Part shown: one piece after another, positions 7,387-16,460 of the stretch
Numbering within the stretch: position 1 is the stretch's first letter
Layout of the letters: each line of letters begins with the position of its first letter
From: Aliivibrio_A sp016764915
GTDB taxonomy: Bacteria > Pseudomonadota > Gammaproteobacteria > Enterobacterales > Vibrionaceae
Assembly: GCA_965224595.1 (NCBI GenBank)
Contig: OZ245058.1
Span: 744,001-808,000 of the forward strand
Direction of reading: 5' to 3'
Length of the DNA stretch: 64,000 nt
Made by a program: the position numbers and the translations under genes
The notes under the pieces: model-generated
Seen by the model: only the letters and a program-made list of their open reading frames with translations
Databases searched by the model: none
Told to the model about the DNA's origin: nothing

Positions 7387-8572
7387 ATCCCGATTTTCCA
7401 TCACACCTTGGGCGTGAGTGTGTTTTCCAATTCAGCTGAAGATAGAGGATCGCGCTTAGCATTGCGCTGCAACTGGCAATAATAAGGGGTAGCCATAGAT
7501 TAGATATTGTGAAAAGGGTAGATACAGCAAAAACCCATATGGATAACATTAGCCACTTTATTCCTGCTCCATACTCTAACTGGTGGCCACTGTGTTTTTG
7601 CCCCACGACCAACATGATTAACGCAATGGCTAAGCCAATAGGACCAATAAACAGCCAGGTGACATCTAGATTTACAATCGATAACGACCAAATATTATTA
7701 ATGCCAATCAGTGTAAAGCTGGCAGCTATCAGTACATAGATGGAGTAGCCAATTTGATAGTAGAGATCTCGCCACGCTTTGGTTAGATGCCAATCATTCA
7801 GTATGTTGAGAACAGATGCTGCACAAGCAAGGGCTAACCAGCCAGTTATCGAGCTTTGTGGAAGCCACAAGTTAGCCGCCAAATAACAGAGAATGATCCC
7901 GATGGCGAAGTTACGCCTTGGTGGTTTAGCAAGGTGCTTTAGTGTTGTTTCTCCATATTTCAAAAGCGCATGATTGACGACCACCATCGATAGGCGACTC
8001 AGTATTGTTAATAGTAGGATAATGAACACTCCGACACCCGTGTGCATGATAGCAAACGTTTGTTGCTTATCTCCTGTCATCCAGAACCAATAACCCAAAA
8101 GCATGACGAAAAAATACAACAACAGTTGAAAGAAGAAGATGCGATGACGTTGGTGTCTTTTATCACGAACAGCAGGTGCTAAGGCGCTGAGCAGTAATAC
8201 AAAAAAGAGTACGTTAAAAACAATGGCGGGAAACATCGTGATTAGAGCGGCACAACCCATGCTGACTCTTGCCACAAGCCAGCAAAGAACCAGTCTCTGC
8301 AATTGAGTTGAATCCACTCTTAATGAGTCAGTCCACGCGGGAAAAGCCGTTAACAAGAAACCAGCCAACATGGCAAGCCCAATGCCAAACAGCAGTTCAT
8401 GGATAAACCAGAACGGCGTTGGTGGCTGCCAAAGTGTATGCGTTATGTTGATTTGCAGTATCACGCCCAATAGCAGTAAGGCAGAATAACTCGCAGTGAG
8501 TAAGAAAAATGGCCGATAGCCACAGAGGTATAGAGGGGAAGAGGCGCTGGTTATCTTAGCCCAAATATTCAT
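7385..8572 (-). CDS. nnrS: NnrS-family haem/copper membrane protein
   Basis: 395 residues from the ATG at 8572, which has an excellent AGGAGGACAAT site; an upstream in-frame start is less likely. About 12 hydrophobic helices, with the NnrS opening 'LYLCGYRPFFLLTASYSALL' (GYRPFF is the family hallmark) and His-bearing helices such as 'FWFIHELLFGIGLAMLAGF', 'HTGVG' and 'VVVNHALL'. NnrS proteins carry haem and copper and relieve NO stress on metabolism without breaking NO down directly. Here the gene is last in the receptor/binding protein/permease/ATPase operon and overlaps the ATPase gene by 17 bases, so its expression is tied to that importer. This placement is unusual and informative. Confidence 0.9.
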   Translation of the reverse strand: MNIWAKITSASSPLYLCGYRPFFLLTASYSALLLLGVILQINITHTLWQPPTPFWFIHELLFGIGLAMLAGFLLTAFPAWTDSLRVDSTQLQRLVLCWLVARVSMGCAALITMFPAIVFNVLFFVLLLSALAPAVRDKRHQRHRIFFFQLLLYFFVMLLGYWFWMTGDKQQTFAIMHTGVGVFIILLLTILSRLSMVVVNHALLKYGETTLKHLAKPPRRNFAIGIILCYLAANLWLPQSSITGWLALACAASVLNILNDWHLTKAWRDLYYQIGYSIYVLIAASFTLIGINNIWSLSIVNLDVTWLFIGPIGLAIALIMLVVGQKHSGHQLEYGAGIKWLMLSIWVFAVSTLFTISNLWLPLIIASCSAMLSAILYLQLNWKTHSRPRCDGKSG

Positions 8573-9314
8573 ATTGTCCTCCTGTCTGAAAAGCGAGTTT
8601 AACCGCATCTACGTTGAGTAAATTCATTGCTGTTTTGTATACATAGTCTTGATCTCTGCTCTCTCTGGGTGTGTCAGATAGATAGCGGTATGCTTCTCGT
8701 CCAGGATTGTCACTCAGTACCAGAATTTCATCGGCAAGTTTAACCGCTTCCATCAGGTCATGAGTAATAAACAGAACGGTGAGATTTCGTTGTTCTATTT
8801 CGGCGATTAGGTGCTGGTAAAGGTCCTCTTTCAAACCAATATCTAGAGCGCTAAAGGGTTCATCCAAAAGAAGCAGTTCAGGACGCACAGCGAACGCGCG
8901 AGCCATTGCCACTCTTTGCTTCATCCCTCCGCTAAGTTCATGGGGATATTTGTCTAGGTCTTGCTCGTTTAATCCCACCTCATAGGCGAGCTTATGGGCT
9001 ATGTCGTTTCGTGCTTTATGCTTAACACCATTGGCTTTTAAACCCCAACTGATGTTTTCACGGGCATTTTTCCAAGGCAGCAGACGCGTATCCTGAAATA
9101 AAATGGCCGTTGAGAAATCATTGACGATGTCACCTTGCTCTAATTCAATCAGATTCGCTATCAGATTTAACAGAGTAGACTTCCCACAGCCTGAACGACC
9201 GACAATGGCGATGACTTGCCCTTGACGCAGGTTCAAGTTGATATTGTCCAATACTTTTTTCTGCTCAAAGGAGTGGGTTAAATGAGATATTTTTAGATAT
9301 TTAGTTTGCTTCAC
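8556..9314 (-). CDS. ABC importer ATPase (SsuB/TauB/NrtD-like)
   Basis: 252 residues from GTG at 9314, with GGAGAG upstream, overlapping the end of the permease gene. Walker A 'GRSGCGKST' (39-47), signature 'LSGGMKQRVAMARAFA' (near 130), Walker B 'LLLLDEPFSALD' (near 152) and the H-loop 'LFITHDLMEA' are all intact. It belongs to the nitrate/sulfonate/taurine importer branch by overall look. It pairs with the permease and the Tat-exported binding protein upstream. The substrate is unknown; receptor and NnrS in the same operon point to a metal or metal chelate, not to sulfonate. Confidence 0.85.
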   Translation of the reverse strand: MKQTKYLKISHLTHSFEQKKVLDNINLNLRQGQVIAIVGRSGCGKSTLLNLIANLIELEQGDIVNDFSTAILFQDTRLLPWKNARENISWGLKANGVKHKARNDIAHKLAYEVGLNEQDLDKYPHELSGGMKQRVAMARAFAVRPELLLLDEPFSALDIGLKEDLYQHLIAEIEQRNLTVLFITHDLMEAVKLADEILVLSDNPGREAYRYLSDTPRESRDQDYVYKTAMNLLNVDAVKLAFQTGGQYEYLG

Positions 9315-10077
9315 GCCATCTCTCCATTCTGCGTTTAATGGGTTCAAGTACGCCGTATTCAGCAATGAGCAGCATGGTGACTATTGCGACAATCCAAGCC
9401 ATGGTTGCTGGGGTGTCAATGTTGACTCTAGCAGTGGCTAACCCCGCGCCAACACCGGTATTGCTTGAGAGTAATTCAGCCATGACCACCACCTTCCAGC
9501 AGGTACCGAGTGCGGTTACCCAAGATGGGAATAGGTAAGAGAGAATGTGAGGAAGTTGCACATCAGTGAATAACAGCCATCTTGATGAACCAAAACTTTT
9601 CGCCATTTCAGTCAGTCGCTTATCGAGTGTTCTTGCCCCCTGAACCCCCGCTGCAAAAGTAATCGGTAGTGTGGTCACCGCGATGGTGAAAATAGGGGTG
9701 TTGTCATCAGCGCCAAACCAAAGCAGTGCAAGCACAATCCATGCAATTGGCGGTATGCCGATAAGAATGGTCACCAAAGGCCTCACTGCCATTGATAGGG
9801 TGATGGATAAGCCAGAAAGTGTGCCGAGTAAACTGCCAACAGTGATGGCAAATCCAAAGCCAAGCAGTGCTCGATAGGTGGTGATCCAGAGGTATTCACC
9901 TGCTTTACCGGTTTCAAACAGCTCTAATAATCTGGCTATCGATGTTTGGGGGGAAGGCAAGATAAAGTCACCGTAGAGATGATTTCCATAGTCCCAAAAT
10001 GCAAAAAAGACCAGAATACTGGCCAGAGCGCCAAATCCGCTCCAAAGGTAGTGGAAAACACGGTTAAGCCAATCCAT
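9301..10077 (-). CDS. ABC importer permease (SsuC/TauC-like)
   Basis: 258 residues with six transmembrane segments. The EAA-type coupling loop is 'EMAKSFGSSRWLLFTDVQLP' at about residues 155-175, which contacts the ATPase. The N-terminus is 'MDWLNRVFHYLW'. The gene is one of five in a row on the minus strand, about 86 bases after the binding-protein gene, and overlaps the ATPase gene by 14 bases. As a homodimer it would form the inner-membrane channel of the importer. Substrate as for the ATPase: not known. Confidence 0.85.
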   Translation of the reverse strand: MDWLNRVFHYLWSGFGALASILVFFAFWDYGNHLYGDFILPSPQTSIARLLELFETGKAGEYLWITTYRALLGFGFAITVGSLLGTLSGLSITLSMAVRPLVTILIGIPPIAWIVLALLWFGADDNTPIFTIAVTTLPITFAAGVQGARTLDKRLTEMAKSFGSSRWLLFTDVQLPHILSYLFPSWVTALGTCWKVVVMAELLSSNTGVGAGLATARVNIDTPATMAWIVAIVTMLLIAEYGVLEPIKRRMERWREAN

Positions 10078-10163
10078 TTAGATAATTTTTCCTGTTTTAA
10101 TATTCCCCCTCTCTATGAGAAAGGGGGAGAAGCTTGCGTTGGCAATATTTAGCTTAGAAAAGT

Positions 10164-11171
10164 CTAGCCTAAGTAGAAATCATTATCGGGGAGCTTACCG
10201 CCAATAATGCTTGGGTTTGACTCTGCAAGTATCGAATAGAAGGCCTCAATTTCAGATTGAATATCTTTGGCTTTCTCTAAGGTCAAGTTACAAAAAGGAA
10301 TGGACCGCTCAATGATGGGTGCTTTTAAATTCATATAGATTTCACCCAGTCGACCTGCACTGGTTGGATTGTTTACCGCCCAGTCAGTCGAACGTTTGAG
10401 GGCCGCATTTAGGCGATCTGGCAACTCTGGGATGTCATCAAGTAGGCTATCCGCAATCATTATTCCTGCTTGTGGGATACGGGCAGGGCCTCCAGTCACT
10501 TTCCCCCACTCATCTTGCAAGTTAATGACACGTGTGATTTTCTTGGCAGATTTTAACCCTTTTAATATTGCCGCTGTTGCTGCAGGCTCTGGCAGTACGG
10601 CGTGTTTGGCTCGGCCAGATAACACAAGTTGTAACCCTTCAAAAGGGGAACTGACATAATTGAGGCGATAATCTTTATCCACCATCATGCCTTTCTCTTT
10701 GGCGATATGTTGGAACACCAGATCAGGCATGTCACCTTTGAATGGCATGACCACATCCTGACCTTTTAAATCTTCTATCGTTGAGACCGTTTCATCTGCT
10801 GAGATGATGTACAACAGTCCCCAAGTCATCATGTTCATCAAGCGTACTTTTAGCCCTTTATTATACAAATTGGCCGCAATGTAACTGGGGGTGCCTGCCA
10901 GTTCCCAGCGGTTAGTAACAAAGTTGGTTCTTAGCACATCAGGGTTGCGATAGGTATCAAAATTCAGTTTACCAACCATACCCGATAGTGAGCTTGTTTC
11001 GGCAGCATAAGCGAGTGGCACAGAGAGCCCAACCGGAGGGCCGTACATGGTCAACTCTTTACGAATAGGGCCTGATTGAGCAAATGCCATGCCCGGAATA
11101 ATGCTGCTTCCTGCCGTAACTGCACCTACTAAGCCGCAATTACGCAGAAACTGTCGTCTTGTTGTACTCAT
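10164..11171 (-). CDS. Tat-exported ABC substrate-binding protein
   Basis: 335 residues of the NMT1/SsuA-like periplasmic binding family ('VVMPFKGDMPDLVFQHIAKE', 'LVLSGRAKHAVLPEPAATAA'). The N-terminus is 'MSTTRRQFLRNCGLVGAVTA', a twin-arginine signal, so the protein is probably exported folded, perhaps with a bound cofactor or metal. It follows the receptor gene by 10 bases and precedes the permease. A Tat signal is uncommon among sulfonate-type binding proteins and supports a ligand loaded in the cytoplasm or quality-controlled folding. The ligand itself cannot be read from the sequence. Confidence 0.85.
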   Translation of the reverse strand: MSTTRRQFLRNCGLVGAVTAGSSIIPGMAFAQSGPIRKELTMYGPPVGLSVPLAYAAETSSLSGMVGKLNFDTYRNPDVLRTNFVTNRWELAGTPSYIAANLYNKGLKVRLMNMMTWGLLYIISADETVSTIEDLKGQDVVMPFKGDMPDLVFQHIAKEKGMMVDKDYRLNYVSSPFEGLQLVLSGRAKHAVLPEPAATAAILKGLKSAKKITRVINLQDEWGKVTGGPARIPQAGIMIADSLLDDIPELPDRLNAALKRSTDWAVNNPTSAGRLGEIYMNLKAPIIERSIPFCNLTLEKAKDIQSEIEAFYSILAESNPSIIGGKLPDNDFYLG

Positions 11172-11181
11172 TATTTTCCCC

Positions 11182-13197
11182 TTAAAAGTTGGCTGTTATC
11201 GCGACGTAGAAGTTACGCTCGGGTGCTTCTACCAGAACTCGGTTTCCCTCTAATGGGAACTTCGCCATTGTATCGGTATAGGACTTGTCAGTGAGGTTGT
11301 TAACACCGGCTTTTAGACCGATGCGATCATTGAGTTGAGCACTTGCGTATAGGTTAACCACAGTGAATGCATCTGCTTCACCTCCGTCATAACCACTGCC
11401 CGTTGTTGGATCTGCATCCACACTGTTTTGTTTAGCGACATGACGGATTTGTGTCCCTATATTCCATGTGCCACCGGTACTTAAGTAGTCAAAGTAGTCA
11501 AAGAAGAGGTTGGCTTCGAATGGGGCGATGTAGTACAAATCTCGATTTTCAGAGGTGTTTTCACCTTGAGTAAAATTGAGTGCCAAACGAGAAGCGATGT
11601 TTTTTGTTAAGTTAGCCTTAGCATCAATTTCAATACCCGCCATGGTGGCATCTACGTTACGCCAGATACGAGCATAATCATTGGCGCCCGTAGCGGTTTG
11701 TCCTCTGGCGCGATCTCGGGTGATAAAGTTATTAATATCATCGTAATACGCGGTAGCATCAACCTGCCACGCCATACTATGTCCACGTGTGCGGCCATAG
11801 TCGACCCAAGCCTCGCTAGATTTTCCCACTCCGGCTTCTACTCTTCGGTGCTGTTCCCAGTCGATTTCTGGATTACCCACTGAACGTGCGGTGGGCCCTA
11901 ATGGCACGGATGGATTTGGCGAAAAGGCGGAAACCGCAAAGTAACGCTCCTGGGTATCAGGCGAGCGGAAGAAGTTGGCAATAGAAGCATAAGCGGTTAA
12001 ATCAGACTGATTATCGTAGTCCCATTGCAGTTTTCCGCTGGCATGTCCTTCGCTCTGTTTTAACTCAACATCACCATAATAGGTTTGATAGAGCTGTATG
12101 GCACTGTGGTTACCCGCCCCTGGATTGGTGGAGTTTGTTTGTGTTGCTTTGGTCGCATCAGCAGAAACGTGTTTAAAATCCACACCTAACGTCAGCGTTT
12201 GCAGTGGCGCGATATCAAACTCCGAGGTGGCAGAAAGTAGCAACTCATCCATCTCAACGCCAGGATAAAGGTAGGCGGATACCGTTTCTAGTCCAGCAGT
12301 CCCAGGGCCACCATAGCGTTTGGCTTCATGATTAATGGCGGTATAGTCTAGAGCTAAGTTGAGCTGTGAACTGAATAGGTTAAGATCGGTGTCGGCTTTA
12401 AAGCCACTCATGGAGCGGTCGATTTTTGCTGATTGCTGTTTTGGCGTTGCTGTATCTCTAAGGCTGTAGTTGTCGGCAAGGCGATCCAAATCTATACGGT
12501 ATAGTTCAAGGTGCATTTTTTGGAAAATATCGTGAGTAAATGACTCATCCCACATCAATTTGGCCACTTGGCGATCGGTATCAACGGGGTCCATACCGAA
12601 ACCATCTGCAACCACCACATTACCGCTACCATCGCTGATAGCGTAGCTATTGCCAGTGGCAATCGGTACCTTGTTATCTTTAATCACGTCACGGACATAC
12701 ACCAGCTTAATATCGGTACTGGCTCTGGGAGTGGTACCTATAACGACTTGAGCAGCTTGACGATCATATCCAAACCGAACCTCTTCACCTGATGCCCCTT
12801 TATAGTTGCCAGCCGATTCATCAACCACAATGGCTCGTCCATAAAATAGGCTGCCTTTTTGGCGTATATCGGCAAAGGTTTCATGACCCTCTGTCGCACT
12901 ATTATATGAACTTCCAACTCGAATGTTTTTCGATTTTGAGTTAACGACAGTGTCTACTGCGCCTAGTGTTGACTCCGCCTGTTCCTGAACGTAGGGCATA
13001 ACACCGCCCGCTTTATTGAGATCATAAAGCGGCATCACTTCATAGGGTTTTGGTTTTCCATGGGCAGTTAAAGAGGGAATAAACGCTTCGGCTTGAACTG
13101 CTGTGCTGGAGATCAATAATGCAACGGAGACAGCGATAGACAACGTACTTTTTAGCCCCATGCCAGTTTGGTTTGGGGTATAGTTTTGTGCTTCCAT
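11182..13197 (-). CDS. Outer-membrane receptor, OprC/NosA-like barrel with no visible plug
   Basis: 671 residues with a signal peptide (about 14-36, cut near 'AVQAEA'). The last two thirds match the TonB-dependent copper receptor type (OprC/NosA): 'ITRDRARGQ', 'IWRNVDATMAGIEIDAKANL', 'GLKAGVNNLTDKSYTD', and a terminal Phe. Barrel strands seem to begin already near residue 85 ('NIRVGSSYNS'), leaving only about 50 residues where a plug of some 120 belongs. I see none of the usual plug motifs and no clear TonB box. It is first gene of a five-gene operon with an ABC importer and NnrS. The promoter holds a Dnr box and a Fur box. The start MEAQ has AAGGA upstream; MGLK at 13161 is the alternative. 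Confidence 0.75.
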   Translation of the reverse strand: MEAQNYTPNQTGMGLKSTLSIAVSVALLISSTAVQAEAFIPSLTAHGKPKPYEVMPLYDLNKAGGVMPYVQEQAESTLGAVDTVVNSKSKNIRVGSSYNSATEGHETFADIRQKGSLFYGRAIVVDESAGNYKGASGEEVRFGYDRQAAQVVIGTTPRASTDIKLVYVRDVIKDNKVPIATGNSYAISDGSGNVVVADGFGMDPVDTDRQVAKLMWDESFTHDIFQKMHLELYRIDLDRLADNYSLRDTATPKQQSAKIDRSMSGFKADTDLNLFSSQLNLALDYTAINHEAKRYGGPGTAGLETVSAYLYPGVEMDELLLSATSEFDIAPLQTLTLGVDFKHVSADATKATQTNSTNPGAGNHSAIQLYQTYYGDVELKQSEGHASGKLQWDYDNQSDLTAYASIANFFRSPDTQERYFAVSAFSPNPSVPLGPTARSVGNPEIDWEQHRRVEAGVGKSSEAWVDYGRTRGHSMAWQVDATAYYDDINNFITRDRARGQTATGANDYARIWRNVDATMAGIEIDAKANLTKNIASRLALNFTQGENTSENRDLYYIAPFEANLFFDYFDYLSTGGTWNIGTQIRHVAKQNSVDADPTTGSGYDGGEADAFTVVNLYASAQLNDRIGLKAGVNNLTDKSYTDTMAKFPLEGNRVLVEAPERNFYVAITANF

Positions 13198-13246
13198 TTT
13201 TTTGAATTCCTTGGGTGACTCAACTGTATTGGTGTAAAAACTTAAA

Positions 13247-13261
13247 TGATAACGATTATCA
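13247..13261. promoter_or_regulatory. Fur box upstream of the receptor operon
   Basis: TGATAACGATTATCA matches the Fur 7-1-7 repeat at 13 of 14 positions, inside a longer palindrome (13244-13264, arms AAATGATAA/TTATCATTT). It covers the expected transcription start of the leftward operon, 50 bases before the receptor ATG, a good position for repression by iron-loaded Fur. Confidence 0.85.
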
Positions 13262-13289
13262 TTTTAATTTAAAGTGGTAGTTGATACCC

Positions 13290-13303
13290 TTGACAATTAT
13301 CAA
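13290..13303. promoter_or_regulatory. Dnr/FNR-type box upstream of the receptor operon
   Basis: TTGACAATTATCAA is a full TTGA-N6-TCAA site differing by one base from the box at 6018. Reading leftward, a TAAAAT (13266-13261) is placed as -10 for a start near 13255, which puts the box at about -41.5, the class II activation position. The Fur box lies over that start. Confidence 0.75.
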
Positions 13304-13311
13304 GTAGCTGT

Positions 13312-14286
13312 TCAAAAATCCCAATCTTGATCTTCAGTCGCGACTGCTTGCCCTATAAAATAAGACGAACCAGAGCCTGAGAAAAAATCATGGTTTTCGT
13401 CGGTATTCGGCGATAATGCCGACATAATAACGGGGTTTACCTGACAATCGTCATCACTAAATAGAGGCTCAAAACCTAAGTTCATGAGTGCTTTATTTGC
13501 GTTGTAATGCAAAAATTGTTTTACATCATCAACCATACCTACAGGGCCGTAGAGCTCTTCAGTGTAATCGCACTCAACGGTATAAAGTTCAAAGAGCAAA
13601 GAGAACGCATACTCTTTTAATGCCATCTGTTCTGCAGCAGAGAGGGTTCGATATTTCACTTGAAACTTATAACCAATGTAGTAACCGTGTATTGCTTCGT
13701 CTCGAATGATCAAACGAATTAAATCGGCGGTATTGGTTAACTTGGCACGACTTGACCAATACATAGGTAAATAAAACCCAGAATAGAACATAAAACTTTC
13801 TAAAAATACGCTCGCAATTTTCTTTTTAAGAGGGTCATTTGTGGCCGCATACTCTTGCAAGATCAGCTGTGACTTTCGTTGTAGATGCACATTTTCTTCC
13901 GACCAACGAAAAGCATCGTTGATTTGTGGCGTTGTGCATAGAGTGGAAAATACGGACGAGTAACTGCGTGCATGCACCGCTTCCATAAAAGCAATGTTGG
14001 TGAGTACCGCCTCTTCATGAAGCGTTAATGCATCGGGTATAAGAGCGGGTGCACCCACTGTATTTTGAATAGTATCGAGGAGTGTTAGCCCCGTGAATAT
14101 ACGAATGGTTAACTGCTGTTGTTGTTCACTCAACTGGTTCCAGCTTTGAATGTCATTGGAGAGTGGGATTTTTTCGGGTAACCAAAAGTTAACGGTTAGT
14201 CGATTCCAGATCTCAAGATCTTTTTCATCTTCAAGATGATTCCAGTTAATCGCACGAGCTATCGGGTGCGTTATTTGATCGTTCAT
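13312..14286 (-). CDS. nrdF: Class Ib ribonucleotide reductase, small (beta) subunit
   Basis: 324 residues. Metal ligands and radical site can be followed: the Asp in 'LTLLDTIQNTVG', Glu and His in 'FMEAVHARSYSSVF' (the radical Tyr is four residues after His), the Glu in 'FLESFMFYSGF' and Glu/His in 'IRDEAIHGYYIGY'. Class Ib beta subunits hold a Mn2 or Fe2 tyrosyl-radical cofactor and, with NrdI, can use manganese when iron is short. It is last in nrdHIEF; the Fur box upstream of nrdH fits an iron-sparing role. It starts 11 bases after the nrdE stop. Confidence 0.95.
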   Translation of the reverse strand: MNDQITHPIARAINWNHLEDEKDLEIWNRLTVNFWLPEKIPLSNDIQSWNQLSEQQQQLTIRIFTGLTLLDTIQNTVGAPALIPDALTLHEEAVLTNIAFMEAVHARSYSSVFSTLCTTPQINDAFRWSEENVHLQRKSQLILQEYAATNDPLKKKIASVFLESFMFYSGFYLPMYWSSRAKLTNTADLIRLIIRDEAIHGYYIGYKFQVKYRTLSAAEQMALKEYAFSLLFELYTVECDYTEELYGPVGMVDDVKQFLHYNANKALMNLGFEPLFSDDDCQVNPVIMSALSPNTDENHDFFSGSGSSYFIGQAVATEDQDWDF

Positions 14287-14297
14287 GATGATTTTCC

Positions 14298-16460
14298 TTA
14301 TAGGCTACAAGAGACGCAACCTTCAATTTGCGTACCTTCCAAAGCGTTTTGACGTAAACGAATGTAATACAGGGTTTTGATGCCTTTTTTCCATGCATAA
14401 ATTTGAGTTTTATTGATGTCTCGAGTGGTGGTGGTTTCTGGGAAAAACAGAGTGAGAGAGAGCCCTTGGTCCACATGTTGAGTGGCAATGGCGTAAGTAT
14501 CAATAATAGCGGTGGCGCCAACCTCGTAAGCATCGCGATAAAACTCAAGATTATCGTTAGTCAGATAGGGGGCAGGGTAGTAAACACGGCCAATTTTTCC
14601 TTCTTTACGCACTTCTATTTTTGAGCTGATAGGGTGAATGGAAGCCGTTGAGTTGTTGATGTAACTGATGGAGCCTGTCGGAGGAACCGCCTGCAAATTA
14701 CGATTATACAAACCATGTTCGATTATCGATTGTTTCAGTGTATGCCACTCTCTTTTTGTCGGCTCAATGAACTCGAACTTAGTCAGAAGGTTCTGAATAC
14801 GTTGCGTTTTAGCAACGAAATCGTCGCATAGATATTTATCGAAAAATTGACCGCTGGCGTACGTGGATTGCGTAAATCCTGTGAATGTTGCCTTCTTTTC
14901 TATTGCTAATTGATTGGATGTTTTTAGGCAGTGATAAAGCACGGTAGCGAAGTAGACATTGGTAAAATCCAGAGCTTCCGGGCTGCCATAATGAATGTGC
15001 TCGCGAGCGAGAAATCCATGAAGGTTCATTTGACCTAAGCCGATGGCATGACTGTTATCATTGCCTTTTTTTACCGACGGAACACTGTCGATAGCACTCA
15101 TTTCTGAGACTGAATTTAAAGCACGAACTGCAATGTCAACCGATTGAGCGATATTGCGACCATCCAAAACTTTGGCGATATTGAGCGAGCCAAGATTGCA
15201 TGAAATATCGGAACCTACATGTTTGTAGCTTAAATCATCGTTATAAGTAGACGCGTCATTTATTTGTAGAATTTCTGAGCATAAATTAGACATAGAGATT
15301 CGACCATCAATGGGGTTTGACCTATTGACCGTATCTTCAAACATGATGTAAGGGTAGCCAGACTCAAATTGAACTTCTGCCAGTGTTTGGAAGAATTGAC
15401 GAGCATTTATCTGCGATTTTTTTATGCGTTCGTCGGCGACCATTTCATCATACAAATCGGTGATAGAAAGATCAGAGAAGGGCTGCCCATAAATCCTTTC
15501 AACGTCGTAAGGTGAGAATAGGTACATATCTTCATTGGTTTTGGCGAGTTCGAAAGTGATATCAGGAATAACCACACCTAAGCTTAAGGTTTTAATCCTG
15601 ATTTTTTCGTCCGCATTTTCACGTTTTGTATCAAGAAAGCTCAGAATATCTGGGTGATGTGCGTGTAAATAAACCGCGCCAGCACCTTGGCGGGCCCCTA
15701 GTTGGTTAGCGTATGAAAAGCTGTCTTCAAGCAATTTCATCACGGGTATCACGCCCGATGATTGGTGTTCTATGCCTTTAATTGGTGCGCCATGTTCTCG
15801 AAGATTTGAGAGTGTTAGTGCTACGCCCCCTCCTTTGCGTGATAATTGCAGAGATGAGTTAATCGCGCGTCCAATACTTTCCATGTTGTCTTCAATACGA
15901 AGTAGAAAGCAGGAGATTAATTCGCCTCGGCTGCATTTTCCGGCATTAAGAAACGTTGGCGTTGCAGGTTGAAAGCGGCCACTGATGATCTCTTCCATTA
16001 ATTCCATCGCGAGCGACTCATCACCTTGGGCCAGCAAAAGGGCAGTCATTATGATGCGATCTTCAAAGCTCTCTAAATACTGCTTTCCATCACGAGTTTT
16101 CAATGCATAAGAGGTGTAGAACTTATACGCGCCCATAAAGGTGTCAAATCGATAGTCAAACTCAAAAGCAGCAAGCCAAATAGACTGTATAAAACGCCAT
16201 GAATATTGGTGTAATACGTCTATTTCATAGTAATTCTCAACGGTGAGGTAATCGATCTTTTGACGCAAATTTTGGAAATGTAGCGTATTTTTATGGATGT
16301 GCTGTAAAAAATATTGCCGAACCGACTCTTTATCCGCATCAAACTGAATATGACCTTCTGAGTCCAATAGATTCAACATGGCGTTAAGTGCGTAATAATC
16401 GAGTTCGTTAGCAACGCCTGCATGACTAGGCATTGAATTTGTCGCTATATTCTTCGTCAT
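14298..16460 (-). CDS. nrdE: Class Ib ribonucleotide reductase, large (alpha) subunit
   Basis: 720 residues from the ATG at 16460, which shares ATGA with the nrdI stop. The catalytic Cys set is present: 'ELISCFLLRI', 'SNLCSEILQ' and 'DISCNLGSLNIA', plus the C-terminal shuttle pair in 'EGCVSCSL'. The alpha subunit reduces ribonucleoside diphosphates; NrdH re-reduces the tail cysteines. The short N-terminus lacks the ATP-cone activity domain of NrdA, as expected for class Ib. Confidence 0.95.
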   Translation of the reverse strand: MTKNIATNSMPSHAGVANELDYYALNAMLNLLDSEGHIQFDADKESVRQYFLQHIHKNTLHFQNLRQKIDYLTVENYYEIDVLHQYSWRFIQSIWLAAFEFDYRFDTFMGAYKFYTSYALKTRDGKQYLESFEDRIIMTALLLAQGDESLAMELMEEIISGRFQPATPTFLNAGKCSRGELISCFLLRIEDNMESIGRAINSSLQLSRKGGGVALTLSNLREHGAPIKGIEHQSSGVIPVMKLLEDSFSYANQLGARQGAGAVYLHAHHPDILSFLDTKRENADEKIRIKTLSLGVVIPDITFELAKTNEDMYLFSPYDVERIYGQPFSDLSITDLYDEMVADERIKKSQINARQFFQTLAEVQFESGYPYIMFEDTVNRSNPIDGRISMSNLCSEILQINDASTYNDDLSYKHVGSDISCNLGSLNIAKVLDGRNIAQSVDIAVRALNSVSEMSAIDSVPSVKKGNDNSHAIGLGQMNLHGFLAREHIHYGSPEALDFTNVYFATVLYHCLKTSNQLAIEKKATFTGFTQSTYASGQFFDKYLCDDFVAKTQRIQNLLTKFEFIEPTKREWHTLKQSIIEHGLYNRNLQAVPPTGSISYINNSTASIHPISSKIEVRKEGKIGRVYYPAPYLTNDNLEFYRDAYEVGATAIIDTYAIATQHVDQGLSLTLFFPETTTTRDINKTQIYAWKKGIKTLYYIRLRQNALEGTQIEGCVSCSL

